Positions 32,463 through 43,909 of a stretch of DNA of 64,000 bases are shown in pieces; the first letter of the stretch is position 1, and each line of letters starts with the position of its first letter. This DNA is from Pithys albifrons albifrons (taxonomy: Eukaryota; Chordata; Aves; Passeriformes; Thamnophilidae): NCBI RefSeq assembly GCF_047495875.1, contig NC_092471.1, forward strand, positions 20,923,809 to 20,987,808, in the 5' to 3' direction. The position numbers and the translations under genes are program-made. A model generated the notes under the pieces. It did no database searches, was not told the DNA's origin, and worked only from the letters and a program-made list of their open reading frames with translations.

Positions 32463-35400
32463 GTAGCCTCAGCAGAGGCTGTGGCCATCTGGGTTCTGAT
32501 GCTCTTGGGATGGAGCAGAGGTTCATCAGGAGACAACTCCCCTGCTCATCCCAGCTTCCCAAGGCAGCAGGGACCACCATCCCTGTCAGCTCAGAGCATC
32601 CCCAGGGAGCCTCACACTTATGCCCCAGCACTCGGACAGAGCTGGTGGGCACAGCCTGGCACAGCACCCAGGCAGAGGGGGTCCATTCTCATCGGCTCCT
32701 CCCGGTGCTCCACTCGCCTCCTCCCTGCACCACAGCCCTCCGGAGCCCTGGCTGCCAGCCAGCCAGCCATTTCCTGGTAATCTAATAGCTGCAGCAGATG
32801 AACTGAAAATGCATTTCCTGCCACCGTGTTGTAAAATTTTTATTAATGTAAGGAGAGAAGGCAGCACTGGCTCCCAGCGCCCGGGGCCGTGGTGGGGCAG
32901 TGGGGGCTCGGCACAGCCCGCAGCGCTGTGAGGATGGTACAGGTGCCCCGGGGATGCCACAGGAAGGTGGGGGTACAGGAAAACTGAGACATGGGCAAGG
33001 GAGGTGCCCTGCATGGAATAAAATCAGGCAGCAGTCCGTGGGAACCTCCTCAGGGTGAGGGATCACCCGGGCTGGGTTTGGACCCCAACTGCTCTCTCCA
33101 GACACGCAGAGTCGTGTCTTTGAAGCCCCTGATTTGGGGCCACTGGTGCTGCAGGTCCTTGTCCCTCATGTTCTCTCCTCAGTGAGGATCCTGGCCGGCA
33201 CAGGCAGCGTGGAGGGAGGGATGGAGGCAGGGAGAGAGGGCTCAGTGTGCCCTGGCAGATGGGCATCGCGGCGGGAGACCTGCCACACTGTCATCCATCC
33301 GGCACCTCATCCGCCTCCTGCCTGGCTCCCTGACCTGGGCTGACCTTCCCCGGCTGGCAAAGGGACATGCCAGTTAAAATGCTCCACTGAGGGTAAGGAG
33401 CAGCCTAGAGCAGCCAGTAAAGAGTGATCACCATCCCTGAGCTCTCTGGGAACGGAGCAGAAGTGTTTGCCAGGGAAGAGAAAAGTGTCCCCCCCCCGTT
33501 GCTGTGTCTGCACTGGATCCACAGCCCTCAGGGGCTTTGTGAAGGACCCTCAGGGTCAGCAGCCAGCTCAGCATCCCCCTTACCCCCCTCACCTCCGGCC
33601 CCATGTCCCACCCAGCCTGTGCCACACTCGGGTGGGTGGCATCCCTGTGGCCAGAGCAGGGGGGCAGGGCCAGGGGCTGGAGCCATGTCCCACCCAGAGC
33701 CTGCTCCCTGCGCCAAGGCAGAGCTAAATTGGAAAAACACACACAATGACCTCTTGTGGAATGTAGTATGAATATTTGATAGCTCTAATGTAATCATATC
33801 CAATCGATACCGGCAGGAATATCTTCCCCCTCTCCCCACACTCTCACTCTGCCCTGTCCCTTCCTCTCTCTCCCTCACTCTCCCTTTCATTAATGCATTC
33901 TCCACTTTACATTATTTATTAACTTCCTTCCTTTTTTTTATTTAGAAAAAATAAATTAAATAACGGTGGTTATGTTGGCCCCTCCTGCCTAAGCAGAGGG
34001 CCTGGCAAAAACTTTTCTGACCTTCTCTCACCTCCTCACCTTCCTCTGCTGAGGCAGAGGCTCTGCCCCAGGGTCAGGACCCCTTGGCACCCCATCCCTT
34101 GCTGCCCCCACCACCTCCCACCTCCCCAATGGCACCTGCTCTGGTGTGAGAACCCAGATTCCCCCAGAATGTCCACCCATCACACGTGGCATGAAGGTGC
34201 CCAAGGCCTGAAACAAGCTCCCCATGTGCTGGCAATGCCTCAGAGGCTGAGGGAGGAAGAGGGTCTGCTCCTCACTCAGGGATGGCGGGGTAGAGGATCC
34301 CCCCGTTGTTCCCAGGTAGAGTCAGGGGAGCAGAGAAGGTCAAACCATGGTGACCTGATGCTCCAGAGTCTCACACACCCAGCTCATGCTCCCCAGGAAA
34401 AGCCTTTTCCAAGACAGACATCGGCCATTGGAGGTGGGGGTGTGATCAGTGTCCCCAGCTGGCCACACCCCACAAAAACACCTTTCAGCAGTGGCTGGAG
34501 CTTGTCCAGCTGCAGGTCCCGGCTCCCAGTGGGGTGAGACACACAAGCAGGAGGAACAGGAGGGAAAAGCACACAACAAGGAGGGGTCTCCTCTAAGGAG
34601 GTGTCTCCTCTTAGGAGGGGTCTTCTTCCACACCAGCACAATGCAGGATGAATTCAGGCACTGTGCCCTCACTTCTCAGCACCCCCAGCGCTGGTGGCAG
34701 AGACACCTAAAGGCTCTTCACGGGCTGCAAAAGGTGAGGAGGAGGATGGAGCTCCCTAGATGCAGCTGGGCTCTTCTCCAGTGACTTTCAGGGCTTCCCA
34801 AATTGGCCAGGTATGTCCTGGCAGTCCAGGAATGCTCCCCAGGGATGCTCCTGCCCATGCTGTACCATCAGGGTGGGATGAGCACAGGGGCTCACATGGA
34901 TGGGGACCCTCATCGCCTACTTTTGTGCCCACCCCCCAAGGCCACTCATGAGGACAAGGAGACCCCAGGACAGAAAGCCACATTCCTCTGCTCCAGGAGG
35001 GACCAGGGGGGCCATGGAAAGGCTGGGGCAGGGCCAGGCTTGGCTCAGGCAATGGGAAAGTCAGGGTGGATGGGGAAAGGGGCTGCACAGCAGCCAAAGC
35101 AGTGATCCCGGGGTGAGGGGTGTCCCTGGGCTGGGGGGTGAGCCCCGGGATGCTCCAAGGGGGTGGAGCCTCGCAAGGAGATGAGTTCCTTTAGGCAGTT
35201 TGGAGCTGGAGAGCTCCACACTAGGGGTGGTGTCCCCTCTCCATGGCCGTGCTGCTCCTGGGTCCCCGCAGGGTGGGACAGGAGCCATGGCCTGACCCCT
35301 GGCACAAGGGATGGGGCACAGGGGGGATGCCCTGCAGGAGCTGTGGGACAGAGCTGGGGATGTGGGACATGGGTCATAGTGGGGCCCCAACCCTCAGCTC

Positions 35401-35597
35401 AGACACAGGGAATCACTGAGGTCCTGGATTTAATAGCGTCAGTCTCTTCCCCAAAATCTGCTTTGGGGCAGAAAAAGATCCATCCCCCGCCACAGGAGGG
35501 GAATTTTGGCTGTGTAAAGGCATGACTGGGAAGGTGCAGTTGCTGCCTCATCCCTACACCAGCATCCCTGTTCCTCCTGGGACACCCCATTTTTCCA

Positions 35598-35662
35598 GGC
35601 AGGGGGAAATGTGAGGATGAAGATTTTCTTACAAGGCAATGTGAGGATGAAGATTTTATTTT
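35598..35662. repeat. Direct duplication of GTGAGGATGAAGATTTT
   Basis: The 17-mer occurs twice about 33 bases apart, with AAGGCAAT between. Confidence 0.75.
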
Positions 35663-38600
35663 CTACAGCTGAGGGGAGTGAGAGCCTGGAAGAGGACCTG
35701 CTGCTCCACACCAAATACCTGGTAATGAAGTTCAAAGGAAGGACTTTGGCTTTGCCTGTCCTGGCCATCTCCTCCCTTTCTGAATGACATCACCAAGCAC
35801 ACATCCATGGAAATCAGAAAATTCAGTCAGTTCATGGTTCCTGACTCAGTTCACCACTTCAGACAGGTGCAATGGCTTATCCTCATTCTGTGGTAACTTG
35901 GGAGATGTGGAAGACCCCCAAGGCATGGCCAAAGGATGAAGTTGGCTGTTGCTTTCCAAGACACCATAATCCAAAGCGACTTCACCAGGGATCATTCCAG
36001 GAAGCTGGAAGGAGGGTGAGGATCCAGCCTCAGTGTGTGACGAGGCTTCTCCCCCACCGCTGGTGTCCCCAGGCAGCTCAGGGGGACATGGGATTTCAGC
36101 GGGAAAAGGCTTCAGAAAATCACAGACTCCCTGAGGAAAGCATGTCAGGGTCCACCTGGGTCTGTTTGGAGGGAGCAAAGGACTCTCCATCCCCAAGGCA
36201 GGGCTGGGCATTTCCTGCTTCCCAGCTTCCAGGAGCTGCATTTCCCCTCAGCTGGACCTCATGACCCAGGGCTGCTCGGGGCACAGGGGAGGAAGAGCCA
36301 CTTGAGTCTCCCAGAAAAGGGGATGCAGCACTGCTGGGAACCTGGGGGACCGGGACAGCTCTCCAACAGCTCCCCCAGCACCACCCCTGGACGTGCCGGC
36401 GCTGCCACCCCCGTCACCACCGCCCAGCTCCCATCACGGCCGCGTTCTGCTGATCCAGGAAAATCGATAGCGGCTGTCTGCCGGTGGGCAGCCCGGGGGA
36501 GGGGGGTCGGCGGGATGAGAAAGGGGCTGAGGGGAGGGGGGAGATGGACAAGGCACAGGGGGACCCCGGGGACGTGGGAAAAGGCAACAAAACCACTTGG
36601 TAGGAGAAGGTTTGGATGGAGGAGACCCGCAAGGATTTGTCTCCCGTGCTGGGGGGTCAAGGGGACTCACCGTGCGGGTGCAGCCCCCTCCGCCCGCCCC
36701 TGGCAGAGCCAGAGACACACGGGAACCAGCAGAGACTCTGCTCTAATGCGAATCACATATTGACCCTGCGGAGCCGCGGGCGGCGGGACATGGTGAGGAG
36801 GAAGTGTAGGGAAAGAGCTCCAATTAGCACACCAAGGCTGTATTTTATCCTCTGGAACAGGTCCCGGGTCAGCAGGCAGAGAGCCAGCACAAGGGCTGCT
36901 GCATCACGGGGTGCTGGGGGGGCGCCTGGCCCTGCACCGAGCTCAGGGACCCCCAGAGCATCCCCACTCGCTCCCAGAAAAGCCACCAGTGCCCACCAGT
37001 GGCCACCACCCTCCTCCACAGGGCTGCACAGCTCGGGGTGGCCCCTTTGCCAAGTGCACAGGATTGGGAGAAGGGAAACAGAGCCGGGAGCCTCCCAGAT
37101 GGGTGATGGGTCCATGGAAGTGGACAGTAACATTGTGTCAAAGGATGGGCAGAGAGACTCAGAAAGAGAGACCTTCCTCCACTGGACTCAGATGCCCATG
37201 CTGGCGCTCGGGATCATGGAAGCATTTCCCTCTCACTTTCCTAAAGCACTGAGATGCTGGGAGAGATGAGGAAGTTTACTGGGATCGCTGGAAAACCTGT
37301 TCCATGGCAGAGGAGCAGGAGGCAGAAGAGCTGTCGGGACCTGGGGCAGAAGAGAGGAGGTTTGGGAGCCTCCTGTGATGCCTTAGATGGGGGAAGTTGG
37401 AGTCTCCAAAGCGAGGACCATCAGAGAATGGTGGGGGACACCCACATTCCCTCCTGTCCTTCCCTAAGGAGGGCACACCCAAGGAGGGTCTCCAGGACTT
37501 CAAGGAAAATACGGTGACGAGCAAAGGCTCCATTTCTATCAGAGGGATGACCCCACTGTATTCCTGCTCCAGCATTTCCCACCACTCCTCTCCCTCTGGT
37601 ACCTCCAGCATCCTCATTTACCCTGCAAAGCTCCCAGGGACTCATCTCCTGAGCCCACTTAAATGTGTCTCCCAATCCAGGGATTCTGGAGAATGAGGCA
37701 GGGCCTCACCTCCCCAGAGTCATCCCAACATCCCAGGGAAGATGCTCTTCCCAGCAGAGCTTCAGAAGCTTCCTGAACTGATTCAGCCCCCCTTGCACAT
37801 CCCCCTTTCCTTGAACTGCATCCCTGACCCCAGACAGGGAGCAGGGAGTGAGGGGACCACAAAGGCCCCAGCTCCCCACCTATGGTACATATTCCATACC
37901 CCACAGATATTTCCCTCTTCAGGGACAGCTTCCATCTTGGAGGATGGAGAGGTTTTCCAAGATAATGGCTCATGTCAGGAGCCATGGGATGAGCTCCTGA
38001 CATTGCTCAGACCAGTCAGCACCCAATTCTCCCCTGCCTGGGGTCTGTGACAGCCTCAGATATCACTGGGTGGGACCAACACAGGTGGGACCTGCTTGGA
38101 TGAAGAGGGTGAAGGCCTGTGAGAAGAGCACAACTCACACCTGAGATCCATGTGGGTTCTGCCTCTCCATGGTCCCACTGGCAGGGGTGAGCCACAGATC
38201 CCAGCCACACCAGGGGTCAGGGGTTTGGAGGTGACACCAGAGCAGGGGGAGGGAACTGGGCGCAAGGAGATGTTCTCCTTGTGGATGTCCCACCAGGAAC
38301 GTTGCTGTGAGCTGGGGACAGAGGGAGTGGAGGGAGCAGAGGCAGCAGGCAGAGGCAGCCCCCAGGCCAAGCTAATCAGAGAGAAACTGTGACGTAAGGC
38401 TGGGGGAAGAAGGGTCAGAGCCTTTCCCAGGCTCCGCCGTGCTCCACGCTCCGCTTCCCTGCCAGTTTATCAGCCCCTGGAACGCCACCAAGGCAACATC
38501 GGCCAGGACAGAACAAACAAACATCCGAGTTTGGGCTTCCTTCCTTCCTTCGAATAACCAAAAAAAAAAAGAGAGGAGAGAGAGAGAGATGGGGAATTAA

Positions 38601-39054
38601 ATTCAATTAAAACCGACTGAAACAAGTCAAATAAATAAGCATTTGTGTTTCCATGGGGATATGATGCGTTCCTGGGAGTGGGAGCCTCACTTCAGGGAGA
38701 AGTAACGCCAGAGCAGCAAAGTCAGTGATGCCACAAGTGGCCCCACAGGCAGCCCGTGGCTGTGCCCCAGGGACCAGCACGTGTCCCTCAGCTCCGATAG
38801 CCCTTGGATCACCAGAAAATCTCCCTGATTCCCAGGGTCCCAGCCCACAGCCACAGCTCATGAGGAACTCCCAGCATCTTTGGAGGGGAAGCCCTGGTGG
38901 GAAAGGTTGTTTTCCTCTCTCTGTTTTATTCCAATGGCCTTGCAGCAAGGGTAGGTTAGGACTAGACAGCTGGAGCTCTGGTCCATCGACCCTCCTCTCC
39001 TTGAGCTTTCTAGAAGGTTCTATGGATTTTCCTTGGATCTTGCTGTGCTGTGTC

Positions 39055-39745
39055 ATCTAAATGGGTTTTGTTGGGTTATGTTGAGTCAGGCCAGGTTACA
39101 TCATTCCTGTGGGGTTGCATTGTGTCACTCTCATTGGGTTGGGTCATCGGTGTTGAGTTGGATTGTGTTGGTCATTTGTGTTGGATTGAGTTGGATTATT
39201 CCTCTCTGGTTAGGTTGAGGTGCATCATTCATGTTGGGTTGGGTTGAGGTGGGTCATTTGTGTTGGGCTGGGTCCTCCATATTCGGTTGATGTGAGTCAT
39301 TTGTGTTGGGTTGGGTCCTCCATATTTGGTTGAGGTGAGTCATGGTTTGGTTGAGTTAGGTCAAGGTGGGTCATTCTTGTTGGGTTACACTGGATCATTT
39401 CTGTTGGGTTGTGTTGAATTAGGTCATTCATGTTGGGTTGAGGTTGGTCAGTTGGATTGGGTCATTCATGTCAGGTTAAGTCGAGGTGGGTCATTCATGT
39501 TGGGTTGAGGTGGGTTGGATCATATTGGGTTTAGTCATGTTGGGTTGAGGTGGGTTGGGTCACACTGGGTTGGGTCCTTTGTGTTGGGTCATTCATGTTG
39601 CATTGGGTCATTCATTATGGTTCTGTTGGATCATTTGAGTTGAGTTCAGCTGGACCATTTATGTTGAGTTGGGTCATTTGTGTTGGGCTCCGTTGGGTCA
39701 TTTGTGTTGGGTTCCATTGGATCATCCATGTTGGTTGGGTTGACA
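39055..39745. repeat. Degenerate GGGTTGGGTCATT-type satellite
   Basis: About 690 bases of irregular 13-26-base units such as GTTGGGTTGAGGTGGGTCAT and GTCATTCATGTTGGGTT, strongly G/T skewed. GGGTCA, AGGTCA or GAGTCA hexamers recur throughout. Confidence 0.9.
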
Positions 39746-41349
39746 AGGGTGATCCACAAAACAGTTCTGACACCCACAGGGATATTTTTCAGAACTCTTT
39801 TCCTACAAACCATTTCCAGGAACATCCCCTTGGTTCAGCCACCCTTGGTTTCTGCTGCTCTCATAGAAATAGCTGCAAGATTTCCTGGAAAATGTGAATT
39901 CCATGTCCTGAGCCTGTCCAGAAACATTCCCCACGTGCAGACAGAAACCTGTGTATCCTCTGCACGTCACCCGAAGCGTTGCTTGACTTCAGCACCGGCA
40001 ACACCAGCTCCAAGAAATCCCGTGGGGGCAGGGAAGGGGGATGGATTTCTTTCCTGCCCCAGTGGAGGGTGAACCTGCAGGATCCAGAGTCCCTTTCCTC
40101 CACGAGTGGCAATGGGAGCCTCACGGAATGGGAGCCACCAGCAGGGCCTGGCAGGGCCTTTCCCAGGCAGAGGCTGATTCTGTATCTCCCGGGCCGGAAG
40201 CGGGACCTCGTCACCAGCACCCCCTGGAGAAGGGAAGAGCATTGTGTGGGCTGCTGGGCTTTGTTAAGCCGTTTGTGACCCTGGGACTAGTGAGCGAGTG
40301 AGACAGGAGAGAAGGGGGAGGGCAGAAAATTCCCAGATCCCAACTCTCCCTGGGAAATCCCCAGAAAGCTCCCAGGCTCTTTCTTTCCCAGCACGAGTTC
40401 CTACATGATGAGCCCAAGCAGCAGGTGCATCTCCGGGGCGCTGGGCACCTGGGGGCGATGGGCCCCGCTCCGAGGGGGGCAGGAGTGGCAGTGCTGCCTG
40501 TCCCCAGCCCACAGCACCCTGCGGGGCACAGGAGGGACCACAAATCCCGGTGAGCTCTGGAGACGGCACTCTACACCCCGAGGAGAAACAACGCCGTGAG
40601 CACCACCCATGGGACATCCCAATGCCGCTGCACTGCCCATCCCGAACGCACCCAGTGGGACACCCCAGGAGGGGGATCCTCCTCCCCAGAGTCCCCCCGT
40701 GCCCCCCAGGCCCCGGGAGCAGCCCTTCAGCTGAGTCACTATTTAACCACCTTTACTGGCATCTGTCGCTCCCGTCGGGAACACGCCTGGATCCTGCAGA
40801 CACCCGGCGGGCTGAGGGGCTGTGCCAGGGCACGGTGGGACAGGGGCCGGGGCTTCCTGCCAGGAAGGACCAAGGGACAGGCGACAGGCACTGCCCGAGC
40901 ACGAGGAGCATGGGGCCGCCATCGCATCCGCTGTCTCCTCCGGGGATCCGGCACCGGGGCACGATCGCACCCCGGGAAGTGCCCACGACAAATTCTCATG
41001 GAGGTCGGGATGCCTCTGCCGTGAGCTCACCCAGTGACTAACTTGTTTATCTCCCGCGGGAGCTGCACCGAGGTTTTGGGAAGCAGCAGATCTCTGACAG
41101 CTCCTCTGCCTGTTCCAGGCGCCGCCTCCAACCTTTCCTGAAAAACGCGCTCGGAAATGAGGAATCCGCGGTGGCCCCACGGCGTCCCCTCGCTGCGGCT
41201 CCGCTGCGTCCTGCCAGACCCGCACACCCAGGAGAGCCACGGCAGGGAGGCTGGAGGCACTCACAGCACCTGGATGTCGGAAAACCGGGCGTGGAAATTC
41301 CGGCACAGCGCTGGGGAGAAGCTCCCGGTGCTTCCCGGGGCTGGTTTGA

Positions 41350-41790
41350 CGGGGAGGCACCGCTGAGACCTCATCCTGCCCCATTCCCAGTCTGAGGAGG
41401 CACCCCCAAGACCTCATCCTGCCCCATTCCCAGTCTGGGGAGGCACCCCCAAGACCTCATCCTGCCCCATTCCCAGCCTGGGGAGGCACCGCTGAGACCT
41501 CATCCTGCCCCGTTCCCAGCCCCGGGAGGCACCGCTGAGACCTCATCGTGCCCCATTCCCAGTCTGGGGAGGCACCCCCAAGACCTCATCCTGCCCCATT
41601 CCCAGCCTGGGGAGGCACCGCTGAGACCTCATCCTGCCCCGTTCCCAGTCTGGGGAGGCACCCCCAAGACCTCATCCTGCCCCATTCCCAGCCTGGGGAG
41701 GCACCCCCAAGACCTCATCCTACACCATTTCATTCAGGAAGGCACCACCGAGACCTCATCCTACCCTATTCCCAGCCAGGGGAGGCACCA
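41350..41790. repeat. 43-bp tandem array, about 10 copies
   Basis: Units containing GGGGAGGCACC, then GCTGAGACCTCATCCTGCCC and CATTCCCAGCCT; GACCTCAT recurs exactly 43 bases apart (41367, 41410, 41453). Two variants (ACCGCTGAG and ACCCCCAAG) alternate; the last two units are diverged. Confidence 0.93.
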
Positions 41791-41811
41791 TCACGATTGA
41801 GCACAGAGGAA

Positions 41812-41957
41812 AAGCCCCTGGAAGTGCAATGCCAGGTTGGACAGAGCTTGGAGCACCCTGGTCTGGTGGAAGGTGTTCCTGCCCATGGCAGGGAGTGGGA
41901 TGGGATGAGCTTTAAGGTCCCTTCAAACCCAGTCCATCCTGGAATTCTCTCTATCTG
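41812..41957 (+). mobile_element. CR1 LINE 3' fragment
   Basis: ATGCCAGGTTGGACAGAGCT, CCTGCCCATGGCAGGGAGTG and AAGGTCCCTTCAAACCCAGT. It lies between the 43-bp array and the GGGACA tract. Confidence 0.9.
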
Positions 41958-42454
41958 ACAGATTTAACTCTAATTCCCAGGCAACCACACGCAGGGCTCC
42001 AGTGCCACCACGTGTCACTCATTCTCCCCCTGCGCCGCAGCGCCGTGTCCCCAGTGCCACCTGCCGCTCCCACTTTCGGGTCTGGGGCTCCTTTGGACCC
42101 CACAGCTCAGTCCCACGATCCGGCCCTGCCGATGTTTCGTGCCTGGAGAACAACCGGGAGTAGCGGGGACCGGGACGCGCCGGGTCCTGCCCGGGATGCT
42201 CCGGGGCCCCCGCGGGGCTGGGAGCGAGCCCGGGGGGCGGCGGGAGGGCCGGGCAGGGCCGGGGGCGGTGGGGGGGGGTCCGGGGGCTGCAGCCGTCACC
42301 GCCGGGCAGAGGTGGCCCTCCAGCGGGGACCCGCCGCCTGCCCGGCAGACAAACGGCTGTGCCGGTGCGGTTTGATGAAAATCAGCGGTTTGTAACCCAA
42401 AAGGTGGTGCCTGCACCTCGCCCACCCGCCTACCCCCAAACCACCTGCAGCGGG

Positions 42455-43112
42455 GCAGGACAGGGACGGGAACAGGGAAAGGGGAAGGGACAGGGATGGG
42501 GAAAGGGGAAGGGAAAGGGATTGAGAAAGGGGAAGGGAAGGGATGGGGAAAGGGGAAGGGAAGGGATTGAGAAAGGGGAAGGGAGAGGGATTGAAAAAGG
42601 GGAAGGGACAGGGATGGGGAAAGAGGCACGCAGGGACAGGAGACAGGACAGGGATGGGGAGAGGAAAAGTGACAGGAGCAAGGGAGAGACAGGGCAGGGG
42701 CACAAGGGACGGGGACAGGACGGGGAATAGGAATAGGACAGAGGCAGGGATGAGACAGGAACATGGACAGGGACACGGACAGGACAGGAATCGGGACGGG
42801 CAGGAACAGGGACAGGGATAGAGACAGGGGCAGGGATGGGGGATAGGGATAGGGATAGGGATAGGGATAGGGATAGGGATAGGACAGGGGCAGGGATGAG
42901 ACAGGGATAGGAACAGGGATAGGGACGGGGCAGGGAAACGGGCAGGACAGGGACAGGGAGAGGACAGGGACACAGCACATGGAGAGGACAGACACACGGA
43001 CAGGACAGGGACACGGACAGGGACACGGACAGGACAGGGACAGGGACACGGAAAGGGACACGGACAGGGATAGGGACAGGGACAGGGACGGGGACAGGGA
43101 CACGGACAGCGC
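42455..43112. repeat. GGGACA/GGGATA/GGGGAA-rich low-complexity tract
   Basis: About 650 bases of purine-rich hexamer-like units (AGGGACAGGGATGGGGAAAG), including a pure (GGGATA)n run near 42836-42890 and a GGACACGGACAGGGACACGG part at the right end. It directly precedes the TMLHE CpG island. The long ORFs across it are repeat artefacts. Confidence 0.93.
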
Positions 43113-43140
43113 CGCTTCCCTTCCCTGTGCGCGGCTCCGC

Positions 43141-43160
43141 CCGGCCGCCAGGGGGCAGGC
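43141..43160 (+). promoter_or_regulatory. CTCF-type binding motif
   Basis: The core CCGCCAGGGGGCAG fits the vertebrate CTCF consensus CCASYAGRKGGCRS at all but one position (G for A at position 3, commonly tolerated). It sits at the edge of the TMLHE island, between the divergent SPRY3 and TMLHE genes. This is motif evidence only. Confidence 0.65.
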
Positions 43161-43180
43161 GCCTCTGTGCGCGCCGCTCT

Positions 43181-43554
43181 ATGCCCCGTTCCTGCCGCCG
43201 CTCGCGCCGGCCCCACGCTGAGGGACCCCCACGTCTCTATGGTGCGTTCGCGGCGCTCTATCCGCCCCCTCCCCGATCTCTGTGGCGCGGGCGGTGCTCT
43301 GTCCCGGGGAGCGGGGCGGCCCCGCTCGGCCCCGCTGCCGTCCCGGTCCCGGTTCCGCTCCCGGTCCCTCTCCCCGCCGGCCCCGGCTCTATGGTTTGCG
43401 GGCGCTCTGCCCCTCGCATCTCTATGGCGGCGGCGGCCCCGCCCCGGGGCGGCCTGAGCCGGCCCCGGCCCCGCTCCCGGCCCGGCCCCGCTGCGGGCTC
43501 TGGGGCCCGGCAACGCCGCTCCGAGCGCCGGGCCGGGCCCGAGGAGCCGCCCAG
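43181..43554 (+). other. TMLHE: Probable first exon of TMLHE (5' UTR or alternative N-terminus)
   Basis: Ends in GCCGCCCAG followed by donor GTGGGT at 43555. The only TMLHE acceptor before the annotated ATG is at 47792, so this exon most simply splices there. The reading frame containing ATG 43424 (GCGGCGGCGGCC follows) is open to the donor and, once joined, continues in phase into the TMLHE CDS. The exon could therefore be coding. Its 5' limit is unknown. Confidence 0.5.
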
Positions 43555-43678
43555 GTGGGTCGGGGGCGGCGGTGCCGGCCTGTCCTGCCCCCCGGCCCGG
43601 CCTGCCCCGGGTCCCCCGGCCCAGGCACCGACCCCTTTGGTAACGTGGCTTTTTCTCTTGGTGTTTTCCCCTCTGAAG

Positions 43679-43909
43679 GGCCCCCGACGCGCCGCTTCCC
43701 TCGGGCAGCAGCCGATGTGTAAAAGCCTCCGAGCGGCGTTTTCGGCCTGTGGGCGCAGGGAGCGGGAGCAGGAGGAGGAGGAAGGAGCGGGGAAGAGCCG
43801 GGAGCAGCAGGGACACCCTGGGAATTCCCAGCGGCTCGGCCCCTCCGTGAGCCCTTCAGCATCCCAAGCCCGGCCGGATCCTCCCTCCGTCACCCCCGCA
43901 GAGTCGCAG
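43679..43909 (+). other. Possible alternative 5' exon of TMLHE
   Basis: A pyrimidine-rich tract ending CCTCTGAAG precedes 43679, and the segment ends in GTCGCAG before donor GTAACA (43910). It lies inside the CpG-rich zone. If spliced after the 43554 exon, the frame from ATG 43424 meets a stop within it, so it would behave as UTR. Weakly supported. Confidence 0.25.

Larger units (their letters stand above)
31182..39054. other. CR1-free spacer between SPRY3 and TMLHE promoters
   Basis: About 7.9 kb of unique, mostly GC-rich sequence with minor duplications. AT-rich, TAAT-containing islands stand out at 31182-31360, 32780-32850 and 33720-33990. No exon is recognised. Confidence 0.4.

Noticed and set aside
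41350..41790. Regularly spaced repeats that could suggest a CRISPR array
   Set aside because: Units are directly adjacent with no unique spacers, and the DNA is vertebrate nuclear.
42836..42890. Telomere-like (GGGATA)n run
   Set aside because: The unit is GGGATA/ATAGGG, not the vertebrate TTAGGG; it is part of a mixed hexamer tract.
42296..43816. 506-residue minus-strand ORF across the GGGACA tract and CpG island, plus similar long ORFs at 42015-43103
   Set aside because: Translation is monotonous Pro/Cys/Ser/Leu repeats from the hexamer tract and Arg/Pro/Gly from the island; no domain, and it is antisense to the TMLHE promoter.
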